Positions 6,824 through 12,370 of a DNA stretch of 14,345 nucleotides are shown here, in pieces. The number at the start of each line of letters is the position of its first letter. Position 1 is the first letter of the stretch. Below the pieces are notes generated by a model. It had not been told where the DNA came from. It saw only the letters and a program-made list of their open reading frames with translations, and made no database searches. The stretch is taken from contig CAJZIB010000014.1 of assembly GCA_916049555.1 (NCBI GenBank), positions 1 through 14,345 of the forward strand, read 5' to 3'. The translations under genes were made by a program, and so were the position numbers. The stretch comes from an uncultured Candidatus Saccharibacteria bacterium (GTDB taxonomy: Bacteria > Patescibacteriota > Saccharimonadia > Saccharimonadales > Saccharimonadaceae).

Positions 6824-7207
6824 CTAGATACGTTCAACCATCTGATAGATTTCGTCGGCATGTTCATCGGAGTAGAAGAAAAATTCGGAGCCGTTAATGG
6901 TGGTGGCGCAATAGAGATTGTGCTGTGGCGAGGCGGGTCCTGGCTGACACTGGAGTTTCTCTCTGATTTTTTGATCGACGCGGTCAATAAAACGGATTTC
7001 CATGGTGGAGACTTCTTTTCCTTCTAAGGCTTCGTTGCCCTTATAAATGATGCCTTTGAGGACACATTTACCGGGGACGCGCAGACGATTGCTAGATTTT
7101 TGGCTCAGAAAAGAGTCGAAGGAATCAGCAACAATCTGGCGATTGAGATTGCCATGCTTATTCAGGAAACAGAAACCCCAGTTTTTCAACATATTACACT
7201 GTCTCAT
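6824..7207 (-). CDS. Small paralogous-family protein, member 4
   Basis: A 127-residue protein, the shortest of the array. It keeps the family order: KNW (8-10) followed by hydrophobics, a helix ending SFDSF (29-33), GKCVLKG (46-52), IRFIDRV (71-77), a strand pair with NGSEFFFY (105-112) and a final helix with YQMV (121-124). A four-Cys set (C13, C48, C87, C100) is present, with no recognisable motif. CAAAGGAGGAG lies 6 nt before the ATG and lacks the GGGGG of the operon members. It has its own promoter, terminator and a leader of about 165 nt containing direct repeats. Function unknown. Confidence 0.82.
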   Translation of the reverse strand: MRQCNMLKNWGFCFLNKHGNLNRQIVADSFDSFLSQKSSNRLRVPGKCVLKGIIYKGNEALEGKEVSTMEIRFIDRVDQKIREKLQCQPGPASPQHNLYCATTINGSEFFFYSDEHADEIYQMVERI

Positions 7208-7241
7208 CTGACTCCTCCTTTGTAGACTGGTTAATTGGCGG

Positions 7242-7350
7242 CTGAAATCACGAATTGCATCTGAAAATCACGAAAGGCATTTACGATCTTAGGGGTGAAC
7301 TTGAAGGTACTGATTGATTTGAAGGTATAAGCTAATCTTGTAAGGTACAC
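7242..7350 (-). repeat. Two sets of direct repeats with about 19-nt period in the leader of the 127-residue gene
   Basis: On the plus strand, CTGAAATCACGAATTGCAT (7242-7260) is followed directly by CTGAAAATCACGAAAGGCAT (7261-7280). TTGAAGGTA then occurs at 7301 and 7319, with TTGTAAGGTA at 7338. The start-to-start distances are 18-20 nt, about two helical turns. In the mRNA the second set reads TACCTT three times. The repeats lie between the predicted transcription start (about 7373) and the ATG at 7207. Confidence 0.6.
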
Positions 7351-7361
7351 GTTTTGCGCAC

Positions 7362-7372
7362 GAGTAATACTC
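7362..7372 (-). promoter_or_regulatory. 5'-terminal mini-hairpin
   Basis: GAGT-ATT-ACTC on the minus strand, beginning at about +2 of the predicted transcript. Confidence 0.35.
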
Positions 7373-7379
7373 TGTCCTG

Positions 7380-7408
7380 ATTATGACATAACCAGTATAG
7401 AAAAGCAA
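7380..7408 (-). promoter_or_regulatory. Promoter of the 127-residue gene
   Basis: Minus-strand TTGCTT (7408-7403), 17-bp spacer, CATAAT (7385-7380), extended TGT. It is weaker than the other promoters of the array. Confidence 0.65.
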
Positions 7409-7439
7409 TCGGTGGCGGGTTACTTGGATTTTAGAATGC

Positions 7440-7464
7440 AAAAAGCCCCGGCTGGCTGCCGGGG
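7440..7464 (-). terminator. Terminator of the 178-residue gene
   Basis: Minus-strand CCCCGGC / GCCGGGG, 5-nt loop, followed by CTTTTT, 27 nt past the stop codon at 7491. Confidence 0.88.
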
Positions 7465-7490
7465 ACTTTTGAAAGGTGGTTGCGCAAGAG

Positions 7491-8027
7491 TTAAAATATA
7501 TTTATCTTTTTTCCGTCGATGAGATTCAATGTCGGGCGATAAATAGTATATTGGCGTCTGCGCAGTTCAACCTGCTTAGCGGAGGGTATACAGCTAGAAT
7601 ATATTGAACGTCTAGTTGACAACCTTTTTAGCATTGATGCTGCTTCCGTTGACCAGCATTCGAAGTAAAAATAGTATTTTTCCTTGGTGCTGGTGTGGAT
7701 GCGAACGAGGCCGCTGCCGTATGCGAGTAAAACCTTTTCAAACCTTACGATATTGCTCAGCGTGATGGGCTTTGCCTCCTTTCTCTTTGAATCAGACAAG
7801 ATGAGCTTGCCAGTGAAGCAGAACGGAGTGGCTATCTCGACGCTGCCCTCTTCGTCACTGTCGTCAAAAAAGGCGACAAAGGCTTTGAGGGAGTCCTCAA
7901 AATACTTGGCATCTTTTCCGGGTGCGGGGATGATGTCCCAGTTCTCGATTCTGGGAAGATAAGTCGGCTCTTTGGAGTCACCAAGAAATTTTGCCGGTCT
8001 GGACTGCGATACTAGAGACTTACTCAT
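7491..8027 (-). CDS. Small paralogous-family protein, member 5
   Basis: A 178-residue protein with extensions at both ends relative to its relatives. The family core runs from ENWDIIP (28-34), a helix ending AFVAFF (49-54), CFTGKL (70-75), ITLSNIVRFEKV (88-99) and a strand with KYYFYF (117-122) to a helix with ASMLKRL (130-136). The C-terminal tail is Arg- and Tyr-rich (ELRRRQYTIYRPT). AAAGAGGAA lies before the ATG. Unlike most members, its immediate ribosome site is not G-rich; a stronger GAAAGGAGG sits about 65 nt upstream in the leader without a start codon. Function unknown. Confidence 0.83.
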   Translation of the reverse strand: MSKSLVSQSRPAKFLGDSKEPTYLPRIENWDIIPAPGKDAKYFEDSLKAFVAFFDDSDEEGSVEIATPFCFTGKLILSDSKRKEAKPITLSNIVRFEKVLLAYGSGLVRIHTSTKEKYYFYFECWSTEAASMLKRLSTRRSIYSSCIPSAKQVELRRRQYTIYRPTLNLIDGKKINIF

Positions 8028-8186
8028 GTTTATTCCTCTTTCTTGATTGAAAATGAAAATGAACAGTTACGCTCAGGTAAAACCGAAACCTCCTTTCTGG
8101 TAATGTGCACGCAAAAGAATTTGTTATGTTGCCGATATGTCGAGCACAAAACTTATAGTTTTGCGAGTGGTTGAGTGAAACTCAAT
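8028..8186 (-). promoter_or_regulatory. Structured 5' leader with two perfect hairpins and a distal GAAAGGAGG
   Basis: The leader begins with TTGAGT-TTC-ACTCAA (8185-8171) at about +2, followed by CAAAACT-ATA-AGTTTTG (8163-8147). TGCACATTACCAGAAAGGAGG (8109-8089) resembles elements in other array leaders. No ATG, GTG or TTG follows this site at a usable distance, so it is not an ordinary ribosome site. Confidence 0.5.
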
Positions 8187-8192
8187 GTTCTA

Positions 8193-8221
8193 TTTATACC
8201 ATAAATGGAATAAAAAGTCAA
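8193..8221 (-). promoter_or_regulatory. Promoter of the 178-residue gene
   Basis: Minus-strand TTGACT (8221-8216), 17-bp spacer, TATAAA (8198-8193), extended TGG. Confidence 0.85.
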
Positions 8222-8252
8222 TCAAAACGTTAAGGTCCTGGATCTTTGCAAC

Positions 8253-8279
8253 AAAAAGCCTCCGACGAGCGGAGGCTTT
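8253..8279 (-). terminator. Terminator of the GTP cyclohydrolase II-like gene
   Basis: A 10-bp stem AAAGCCTCCG / CGGAGGCTTT with a 5-nt loop, followed on the minus strand by TT. Nearly the same hairpin recurs at 9053-9080. Confidence 0.85.
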
Positions 8280-8298
8280 GGTATACGGTAAGAACTGG

Positions 8299-9000
8299 TT
8301 ATTTTAGGTGCCCGAGAAATTCTTGTTTTGCAGATAGGTGTTTTTTGACTTCATCGGAAACATGTGTAGCAAAAACTCTAGTGGTGTTTAGATTGGTGAA
8401 ACCGGCTGATTTAAAGGCGTTTATCTTATCGGGGTTGTTAGTTGCAATATTGAGAGACATAGACGTTTCTACACCCAGAACTTTTAGGCATCCAACCGCG
8501 CCATGGTATGTGCGGCGATCAATATTGTTTAGTCCTGATACAGTTTTTGCACTCTCAATCGTATTTAAGTTATTATAATATTGTTCGTCGAGAGTCTTTA
8601 GCTTAAAATCAATACCCATGCCGCGACCATCCTGACTTGGTATGTGAATTATAAAGCCAACTCCATTCTCTAGGGCCGTATTTACCGCAATCTGTAATTG
8701 CTCGTGACAATCGCAGGTACGGTCACCAAAAACCATGCCAGTAAGACATCCAGAGTCAATACGGATTACTATGTCCTTATCGGAAGTTATTTCTTGTAAA
8801 GATGGCATCTTGCTGTCATTAAGAGGCCCTATATAAAGAACATAATAATCACGCCATTCATCATTTACTTGAATATGATATAGACGCCCAGTCTTGGTTT
8901 TGTCCTCATCTGATAATTCAAGGGTTCCTGCTGACACAATAGTATATGTTAATGGTAAGCTATTTTGTGTGATTGGAGTTTCGATATATTTAATGGTCAT
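8299..9000 (-). CDS. GTP cyclohydrolase II-like protein (RibA family), orphan, altered active site
   Basis: A 233-residue RibA-type protein; E. coli RibA has 196. GTP cyclohydrolase II opens the GTP imidazole ring in the first step of riboflavin synthesis. Visible motifs: zinc ligands C85, C96 and C98 in CLTGMVFGDRTCDC; QDGRGMG (123-129); DRRTY (161-165), where R163 aligns with catalytic Arg128 of E. coli; TNNPDK (187-192); and the C-terminal GHLK. The catalytic Tyr105 of E. coli (NKIRAY) aligns here with Leu137 (FKLKTL). Tyr replacement at this site is known to change the product in a Streptomyces homologue. No other riboflavin gene is nearby. The ATG at 9000 is chosen because a promoter ends 10 nt before it; the open frame extends further, but only through non-conserved sequence and a terminator. 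Nearly leaderless. It sits between two array members. Confidence 0.88.
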   Translation of the reverse strand: MTIKYIETPITQNSLPLTYTIVSAGTLELSDEDKTKTGRLYHIQVNDEWRDYYVLYIGPLNDSKMPSLQEITSDKDIVIRIDSGCLTGMVFGDRTCDCHEQLQIAVNTALENGVGFIIHIPSQDGRGMGIDFKLKTLDEQYYNNLNTIESAKTVSGLNNIDRRTYHGAVGCLKVLGVETSMSLNIATNNPDKINAFKSAGFTNLNTTRVFATHVSDEVKKHLSAKQEFLGHLK

Positions 9001-9010
9001 ATTGGATCTG

Positions 9011-9039
9011 ATTTTAATATAGAAAATCTGTTTCTTCAA
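9011..9039 (-). promoter_or_regulatory. Promoter of the GTP cyclohydrolase II-like gene
   Basis: Minus-strand TTGAAG (9039-9034), 17-bp spacer, TAAAAT (9016-9011). The predicted +1 is 3-4 nt before the ATG, and no Shine-Dalgarno is present. Confidence 0.6.
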
Positions 9040-9052
9040 CGGCTCATAATAT

Positions 9053-9080
9053 AAAAAAGCCCCCGGCGAGCGGAGGCTTT
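9053..9080 (-). terminator. Terminator of the 151-residue gene
   Basis: Minus-strand AAAGCCTCCG / CGGGGGCTTT pairs fully if one G-U wobble is allowed on this strand. A T-run follows. It is a near copy of the terminator at 8253-8279. Confidence 0.88.
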
Positions 9081-9109
9081 GAGGATTGGAGCATGGGTTA
9101 CAGGTATGA

Positions 9110-9195
9110 GTATGAGTTACAGATGTCCTTTGTGTTTTCATACTGAGATGTAAGTATGAATTAGAGGTACTCTTTGTGCTTCATGCCGGGATGCA
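9110..9195 (-). repeat. Imperfect tandem repeat of about 42 bp downstream of the 151-residue gene
   Basis: On the plus strand, 9110-9152 and 9154-9195 align: GTATGAGTTACAGATG against GTATGAATTAGAGGTA, both followed by CTTTGTG and TTCAT. A partial third copy (GGGTTACAGGTATGAG) lies at 9095-9110. It fills the 3' untranslated part between the stop codon and the terminator. It may be duplicated C-terminal coding sequence that has lost its frame. Confidence 0.55.
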
Positions 9196-9199
9196 GATA

Positions 9200-9655
9200 T
9201 TAGCCGGTTATGGTCTCGATTTCTCCATGCATTGTGATGTCACTGAGTAAGCATCCCGTTTTGTCGGTACATTCCTTGGCATAGATACGGTACTTTTTGC
9301 CATTCCTAGTGGTAATGAGCAGCGGAGATGACCAATTGTAGTTGCCACTTACATCTTTGACACGGGTAATTGAAGCAATATTGTCAATGTCGATGGAAAA
9401 GCCCTGAATGTGTCCGTTGTAACCATGGATGGTGCCAGTGATCTTAAGTTGTCCGCTCGTGATGATTCGGTATGTGTTCTCGGAAATCTGTTCATGAATC
9501 GGATCTTTGGTATCTTGGTTGAAAATTACCTCTTCAACTTCGGATTTGCTCCAAATGTCATGAAAGGCTTTGACTGCCTTCTGGCATGTCATCGGGAAAA
9601 TTAGTTCCCAATTCTGAATTAACGGTTGATGTGTTCTGACAGTGCGAATAAACAT
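9200..9655 (-). CDS. Small paralogous-family protein, member 6
   Basis: A 151-residue protein with the clearest PH/GRAM-like pattern in the array: QNWELIF (14-20), a helix ending FHDIW (31-35), GQLKITGTI (68-76), FSIDIDNIASITRV (86-99), PLLITTRNGKKYRIYA (111-126) and a short terminal helix with CLLSDI (135-140). The sequence of strands, an I-xx-I-x-RV turn, then a T-x-NGKxY strand is what GRAM/PH-like domains show; this is a fold guess from pattern. The ATG at 9655 follows TTGGAGGG by 4 nt. It has its own promoter, a leader of about 130 nt and its own terminator. The 3' untranslated region contains the 42-bp repeat. Confidence 0.84.
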   Translation of the reverse strand: MFIRTVRTHQPLIQNWELIFPMTCQKAVKAFHDIWSKSEVEEVIFNQDTKDPIHEQISENTYRIITSGQLKITGTIHGYNGHIQGFSIDIDNIASITRVKDVSGNYNWSSPLLITTRNGKKYRIYAKECTDKTGCLLSDITMHGEIETITG

Positions 9656-9788
9656 GTTCCCTCCAAGTTTGATAGGTGTTCTAGAAATGCAAATCTATTT
9701 AGTATAAAGATCGACCCTCTAGATTTAGTCCCACAGGTTGCCAGTGAGGTTCTACCTCTATCCTCCTTTCCTCATAAGGTGCAAAAAC
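9656..9788 (-). promoter_or_regulatory. 5' leader with conserved TGCACCTT...GAAAGGAGG element
   Basis: The leader contains TGCACCTTATGAGGAAAGGAGG (9783-9762) about 107 nt upstream of the ATG, with no start codon after it. A hairpin GAGGT-AGA-ACCTC follows, and AAATCTA/TAGATTT can form a longer-range 7-bp stem. The first ten bases of the element equal those in the leader of the gene at 6121-6624. Confidence 0.45.
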
Positions 9789-9794
9789 TCTATA

Positions 9795-9823
9795 TTTATA
9801 ACATATATGCTTTAAAAAGTCAA
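9795..9823 (-). promoter_or_regulatory. Promoter of the 151-residue gene
   Basis: Minus-strand TTGACT (9823-9818), 17-bp spacer, TATAAA (9800-9795), extended TGT. Confidence 0.82.
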
Positions 9824-9835
9824 AGATACTCGATA

Positions 9836-9864
9836 TTGACATAAACAGAATTATATATTATAAT
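9836..9864 (+). promoter_or_regulatory. Promoter of the 9933-10504 gene pair
   Basis: Full-consensus TTGACA (9836-9841), 17-bp spacer, full-consensus TATAAT (9859-9864). It lies 12 bp from the divergent promoter of the 151-residue gene, so the two are back to back. Confidence 0.9.
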
Positions 9865-9932
9865 AAAAGATGCTATTTGTTTCAGATGTTGAATGTTGAT
9901 GCAAAAGGGTACCTTAGAAAGGGGGAGCTGTG

Positions 9933-10376
9933 ATGAATAGTTTTCGTAAGGATGTGACGCCGAGAAAGAAGAGAAGTTCTGGCGGTAGCCTGGGGCAGAA
10001 GCTTATGATTGAAGGCACTGCTAATCTGAATAACTTTGTTTATAATTGGAATTGTAGACATAATGAACTGAAGTTTGATTTGCGTGACAATGCAATGATT
10101 GGTCGGCCGGTACAGATTGATGTACGGTTTACGCCCTCGAAGTTTATGGAGCTGTGTGATGCAGTGAACTTTGAGAGATTTCGTGAGTATATTGAGATAC
10201 ATTCACATCAGACTTTGTTTGTGACAGATGATGAACGTTTGTTTGAGAATGGTATTATCGAGATCAAAGTGGCAACACTCGCAAGTAACTACCGTAATGA
10301 TACGGTGTATGGAATTTTGGACTGGATTAGTTCGAAATTCTTCACAATAGAACACGAAGAGACAAAGGAGGAATAA
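9933..10376 (+). CDS. Hypothetical protein, 147 residues
   Basis: I do not recognise this protein. It has a very basic, probably disordered N-terminus (FRKDVTPRKKRSSGG, about 4-18), then a mixed alpha/beta domain with alternating hydrophobics (VQIDVRF 60-66; GIIEIKVATLA 107-117) and an aromatic helix near the end (GILDWISSKFF). The tail is acidic. No signal peptide. The start lies in GTGATG; AGAAAGGGGGAG sits 5 nt before the ATG and again contains GGGGG. Its stop codon TAA overlaps the ATG of the next ORF (TAATG), so the two are translationally coupled. It does not clearly belong to the W-box family, though size and regulation are similar. Confidence 0.82.
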   Translation: MNSFRKDVTPRKKRSSGGSLGQKLMIEGTANLNNFVYNWNCRHNELKFDLRDNAMIGRPVQIDVRFTPSKFMELCDAVNFERFREYIEIHSHQTLFVTDDERLFENGIIEIKVATLASNYRNDTVYGILDWISSKFFTIEHEETKEE

Positions 10377-10504
10377 TGGAAGCTACAGATTTCACAGTTT
10401 TAATGGAGTTGATGACCTTGACAGAGCTGGTTGATTTATCGGATCTGGAAGGGCTCGTCGAACTCATGGCTGGAAACAGCCAAACCACGGGGCAGGTAGC
10501 TTAG
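10376..10504 (+). CDS. Small coupled ORF, 42 residues, acidic leucine-rich
   Basis: The ATG overlaps the stop of the preceding gene (TAATG), and AAAGGAGGAA lies at an ideal distance before it. The peptide is acidic and rich in Leu, Met, Glu and Asp, with regular ELM/ELV/DLEGLVELM spacing that suggests one amphipathic helix (about 5-32) and a polar tail. It contains no Lys or Arg, opposite to the very basic N-terminus of its partner, so it could bind that protein; this is inference. The ORF contains the first copy of a 13-bp repeat whose second copy forms the left arm of the downstream terminator. Confidence 0.65.
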   Translation: MEATDFTVLMELMTLTELVDLSDLEGLVELMAGNSQTTGQVA

Positions 10505-10533
10505 AAAGGCGCCTTGTCGCAGGGCTCGTCGAA
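10450..10533 (+). repeat. 13-bp direct repeat linking the small ORF to its terminator
   Basis: AGGGCTCGTCGAA occurs at 10450-10462 (inside the 42-residue ORF) and at 10521-10533 (left arm and loop of the terminator). Both copies can pair with GACGGGCC at 10535-10542, so they are alternative partners for the same arm. Confidence 0.6.
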
Positions 10534-10549
10534 AGACGGGCCTTATTTT
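10521..10549 (+). terminator. Terminator of the 9933-10504 pair
   Basis: AGGGCTCGTC pairs with GACGGGCCTT across a GAAA loop (two G-U pairs), followed by ATTTTG. The short T-run suggests moderate strength. Confidence 0.7.
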
Positions 10550-10552
10550 GTG

Positions 10553-10561
10553 TGATATAAT
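10553..10561 (+). promoter_or_regulatory. Extended -10 promoter of the 362-residue gene
   Basis: TGA-TATAAT with no convincing -35, because that position is inside the preceding terminator. The predicted +1 is near 10568. Confidence 0.6.
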
Positions 10562-10591
10562 GCGACTAGATACAGATTGGAGGTTGTTTTT

Positions 10592-11680
10592 GTGGGAAAT
10601 AAAAATAAATTGACACATTATGAAAGAATGGAGAGGACGCTCGAGAGCCTGACGCCAAGGCCGGAGACGTTTAATTCGGTGTATAAGCCTGAAGAAATTC
10701 GCGCGGATCTTAGGATGGTGAAAGCTGAGAAAAGTACGCCGGAATTTCGTAAGGGTGAGGAGCGGAGTGACGCGAAAATTTTAGAGGTGACTTTCACCTC
10801 AATGGTGGAGACGGGTGACTGGTTCTCTGAGGTTGATCGATTTGCTGAGGATGAAAAATATGGGGCCCTAATAACTTTTCCAACTTCAGAGGTAGATGAT
10901 ATGTTTAATCATATTGATGTGATTGGGATGATCCAGAATAAGACGACGGGAGGTGAAGTGGTGCCATTTGCAGTGGATATGACTTATAACACAACACAGG
11001 AGAAGTTGCAGAAGAAATTTTCTTGGGCGCATGAATATGGGAATAGTACAAGTCGTGATAATGCGGCAATATCGGAATTTGGTGCAGTGGAGGTAAAGCG
11101 TCGTGCGAATGGTGAAGAATATGTGCGAATTTATCCGACACCTTCAGCACAAAGAGACGGTTTGAAGATTCCGGGTTTTGCTTCAGCGAAATATTTCGAG
11201 GATATGAATGATCCTTGGCATCCGATTCATAAGAAGGGGCGGATTCCTGTGATGCCACGTTTTGTGATTGGGTATTCGGCTGATCTTGCGGACGTGCTGG
11301 CAAAGGGGAGTCCAGCGACTGAGATTAAGGAAAAATATGGGGAGCAGGAGTATTTGAGGCGTCGAAGAGATTATTTGATGGCGGAAAAGCGAGCGAAGTG
11401 GTGTACATTGATGGAATGTGCAGAGCAGGCGAAGCAGATTGCGGCGATGGTGGACCGTTTGCCGGAGTCGATGGTGGAAAATATGGACAAAAAAGAGCTG
11501 GCAGAGGCGAAGAAGCAGATTGCAGCGATGAAAGAATATTTTTCTGGGGCACTAGAGATGGCGGAAAGTAAAGCGAAGACTAATGAGCATGAACGGGAGG
11601 CGATGCTTTATGCTCAGGGAGATAAGGTACGAAAGATAATTTCGGCCGAGAGCGAAGTGGCTTATAGTAAATGGTCTTAG
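10592..11680 (+). CDS. Hypothetical protein, 362 residues, possibly with a nuclease-like fold
   Basis: The GTG at 10592 is chosen because GGAGG lies 8 nt upstream (10579-10583); the in-frame TTG at 10577 overlaps that site. No signal peptide or membrane segment. The first half alternates strand and helix and includes HIDVIGMI (107-114) and PFAVDMTYNT (125-134), followed by KLQKKF. An Asp in a strand, then Val-Asp-x-Thr in the next strand and a Lys-rich helix, faintly recalls PD-(D/E)XK-type cores, but the usual Lys is absent. This is a weak guess. The second half (about 240-362) is charged helix, likely coiled-coil, rich in Ala, Glu and Lys. Monocistronic; no clear terminator is seen downstream. 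Function unknown. Confidence 0.83.
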   Translation: MGNKNKLTHYERMERTLESLTPRPETFNSVYKPEEIRADLRMVKAEKSTPEFRKGEERSDAKILEVTFTSMVETGDWFSEVDRFAEDEKYGALITFPTSEVDDMFNHIDVIGMIQNKTTGGEVVPFAVDMTYNTTQEKLQKKFSWAHEYGNSTSRDNAAISEFGAVEVKRRANGEEYVRIYPTPSAQRDGLKIPGFASAKYFEDMNDPWHPIHKKGRIPVMPRFVIGYSADLADVLAKGSPATEIKEKYGEQEYLRRRRDYLMAEKRAKWCTLMECAEQAKQIAAMVDRLPESMVENMDKKELAEAKKQIAAMKEYFSGALEMAESKAKTNEHEREAMLYAQGDKVRKIISAESEVAYSKWS

Positions 11681-11746
11681 CCTGAGGTTGCGGACTTAAG
11701 TTTTTGTGGTCGTGACTCCTGATTTTTGATGTCGTGATTTCTGTCT

Positions 11747-11775
11747 TTGACAGGGCGAGGTATTTATTGTATAAT
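11747..11775 (+). promoter_or_regulatory. Full-consensus sigma-70 promoter of the 162-residue gene
   Basis: TTGACA (11747-11752), exactly 17 bp, TATAAT (11770-11775). The predicted +1 near 11782 gives a leader of about 64 nt. Confidence 0.92.
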
Positions 11776-11845
11776 AGTAGATACTAGTCTAATAGTGGGC
11801 TGGCTTTGCCTCGATTTTGGGGTGTTCTTTAGGAAGGAGATACGT

Positions 11846-12334
11846 ATGAGTATCAAGAAACTGCAGGGATCAAACGTAACGTATTTTACGCTTGAGGATT
11901 TCAGTGTACGCGGCGGCTTTAATATTATTGCGGGGCCTAATATCAATAAGTTGTTTTCGGCGTGTAAGTTTGCGCAGAGTGATGATATTAGAAAGGCGGC
12001 AACAAGATTTGAGGTGCTTCAGAGTGAAAAGGTTAATGAACCGGGCATCAATTTGAGGCTCGGAGCAGTACCTACTCGCAGATGGAAAATACTGGGGCTT
12101 CAGAATACTGTTGGAAAACCGCATTTATTCCATGTGTCTGGTGTATGCGAAGTGGATTTAAAATATAGCGACCATAAGGACAAGAAATGGAAGTATGAGC
12201 TCAAAGATTTTCATGCGCAGTATAATGTTGAGGAACATACTGGTGTGATTGTATTCTTTGACCGCAGTTCTTCAGGAGGGGATGGATCGAGACAGATGAC
12301 GTTTTGCGATCTTTCTCAGGATACTTACGATTAA
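11846..12334 (+). CDS. Hypothetical protein, 162 residues, possible divergent seventh paralogue
   Basis: The ATG at 11846 follows AGGAAGGAGAT at optimal spacing; longer in-frame starts lack a ribosome site. The C-terminal half resembles the array proteins in order: RRWKILGL (78-85), HVSGVCEVDL (96-105), YELKDFHAQYNV (117-128), GVIVFFD (133-139) and RQMTFCD (149-155). The N-terminal half has GFNIIAGP and a helix that may match the W-box region (compare NWDIIPAP in the 178-residue member), but similarity is low and it lacks the final helix. Membership is tentative. It is monocistronic, convergent with the gene at 12371, and has the strongest promoter in the window. Confidence 0.82.
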   Translation: MSIKKLQGSNVTYFTLEDFSVRGGFNIIAGPNINKLFSACKFAQSDDIRKAATRFEVLQSEKVNEPGINLRLGAVPTRRWKILGLQNTVGKPHLFHVSGVCEVDLKYSDHKDKKWKYELKDFHAQYNVEEHTGVIVFFDRSSSGGDGSRQMTFCDLSQDTYD

Positions 12335-12343
12335 CCTTAAAAT

Positions 12344-12367
12344 AAGGCACCCTTGCGGGTGCCTTTT
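12344..12367. terminator. Bidirectional terminator between convergent genes
   Basis: A 9-bp perfect stem AAGGCACCC / GGGTGCCTT with a TTGC loop. TT(TT)G follows on the plus strand and ATTTT on the minus strand. Confidence 0.88.
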
Positions 12368-12370
12368 GCT

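Noticed and set aside
9001..9141. N-terminal extension of the GTP cyclohydrolase II-like protein
   Set aside because: It would read through a terminator hairpin, the 42-bp repeat and the gene's own promoter, and has no family similarity.
10905..11552. Two minus-strand ORFs opposite the 362-residue gene
   Set aside because: Ser/Pro/His-rich antisense shadows of a well-supported gene.
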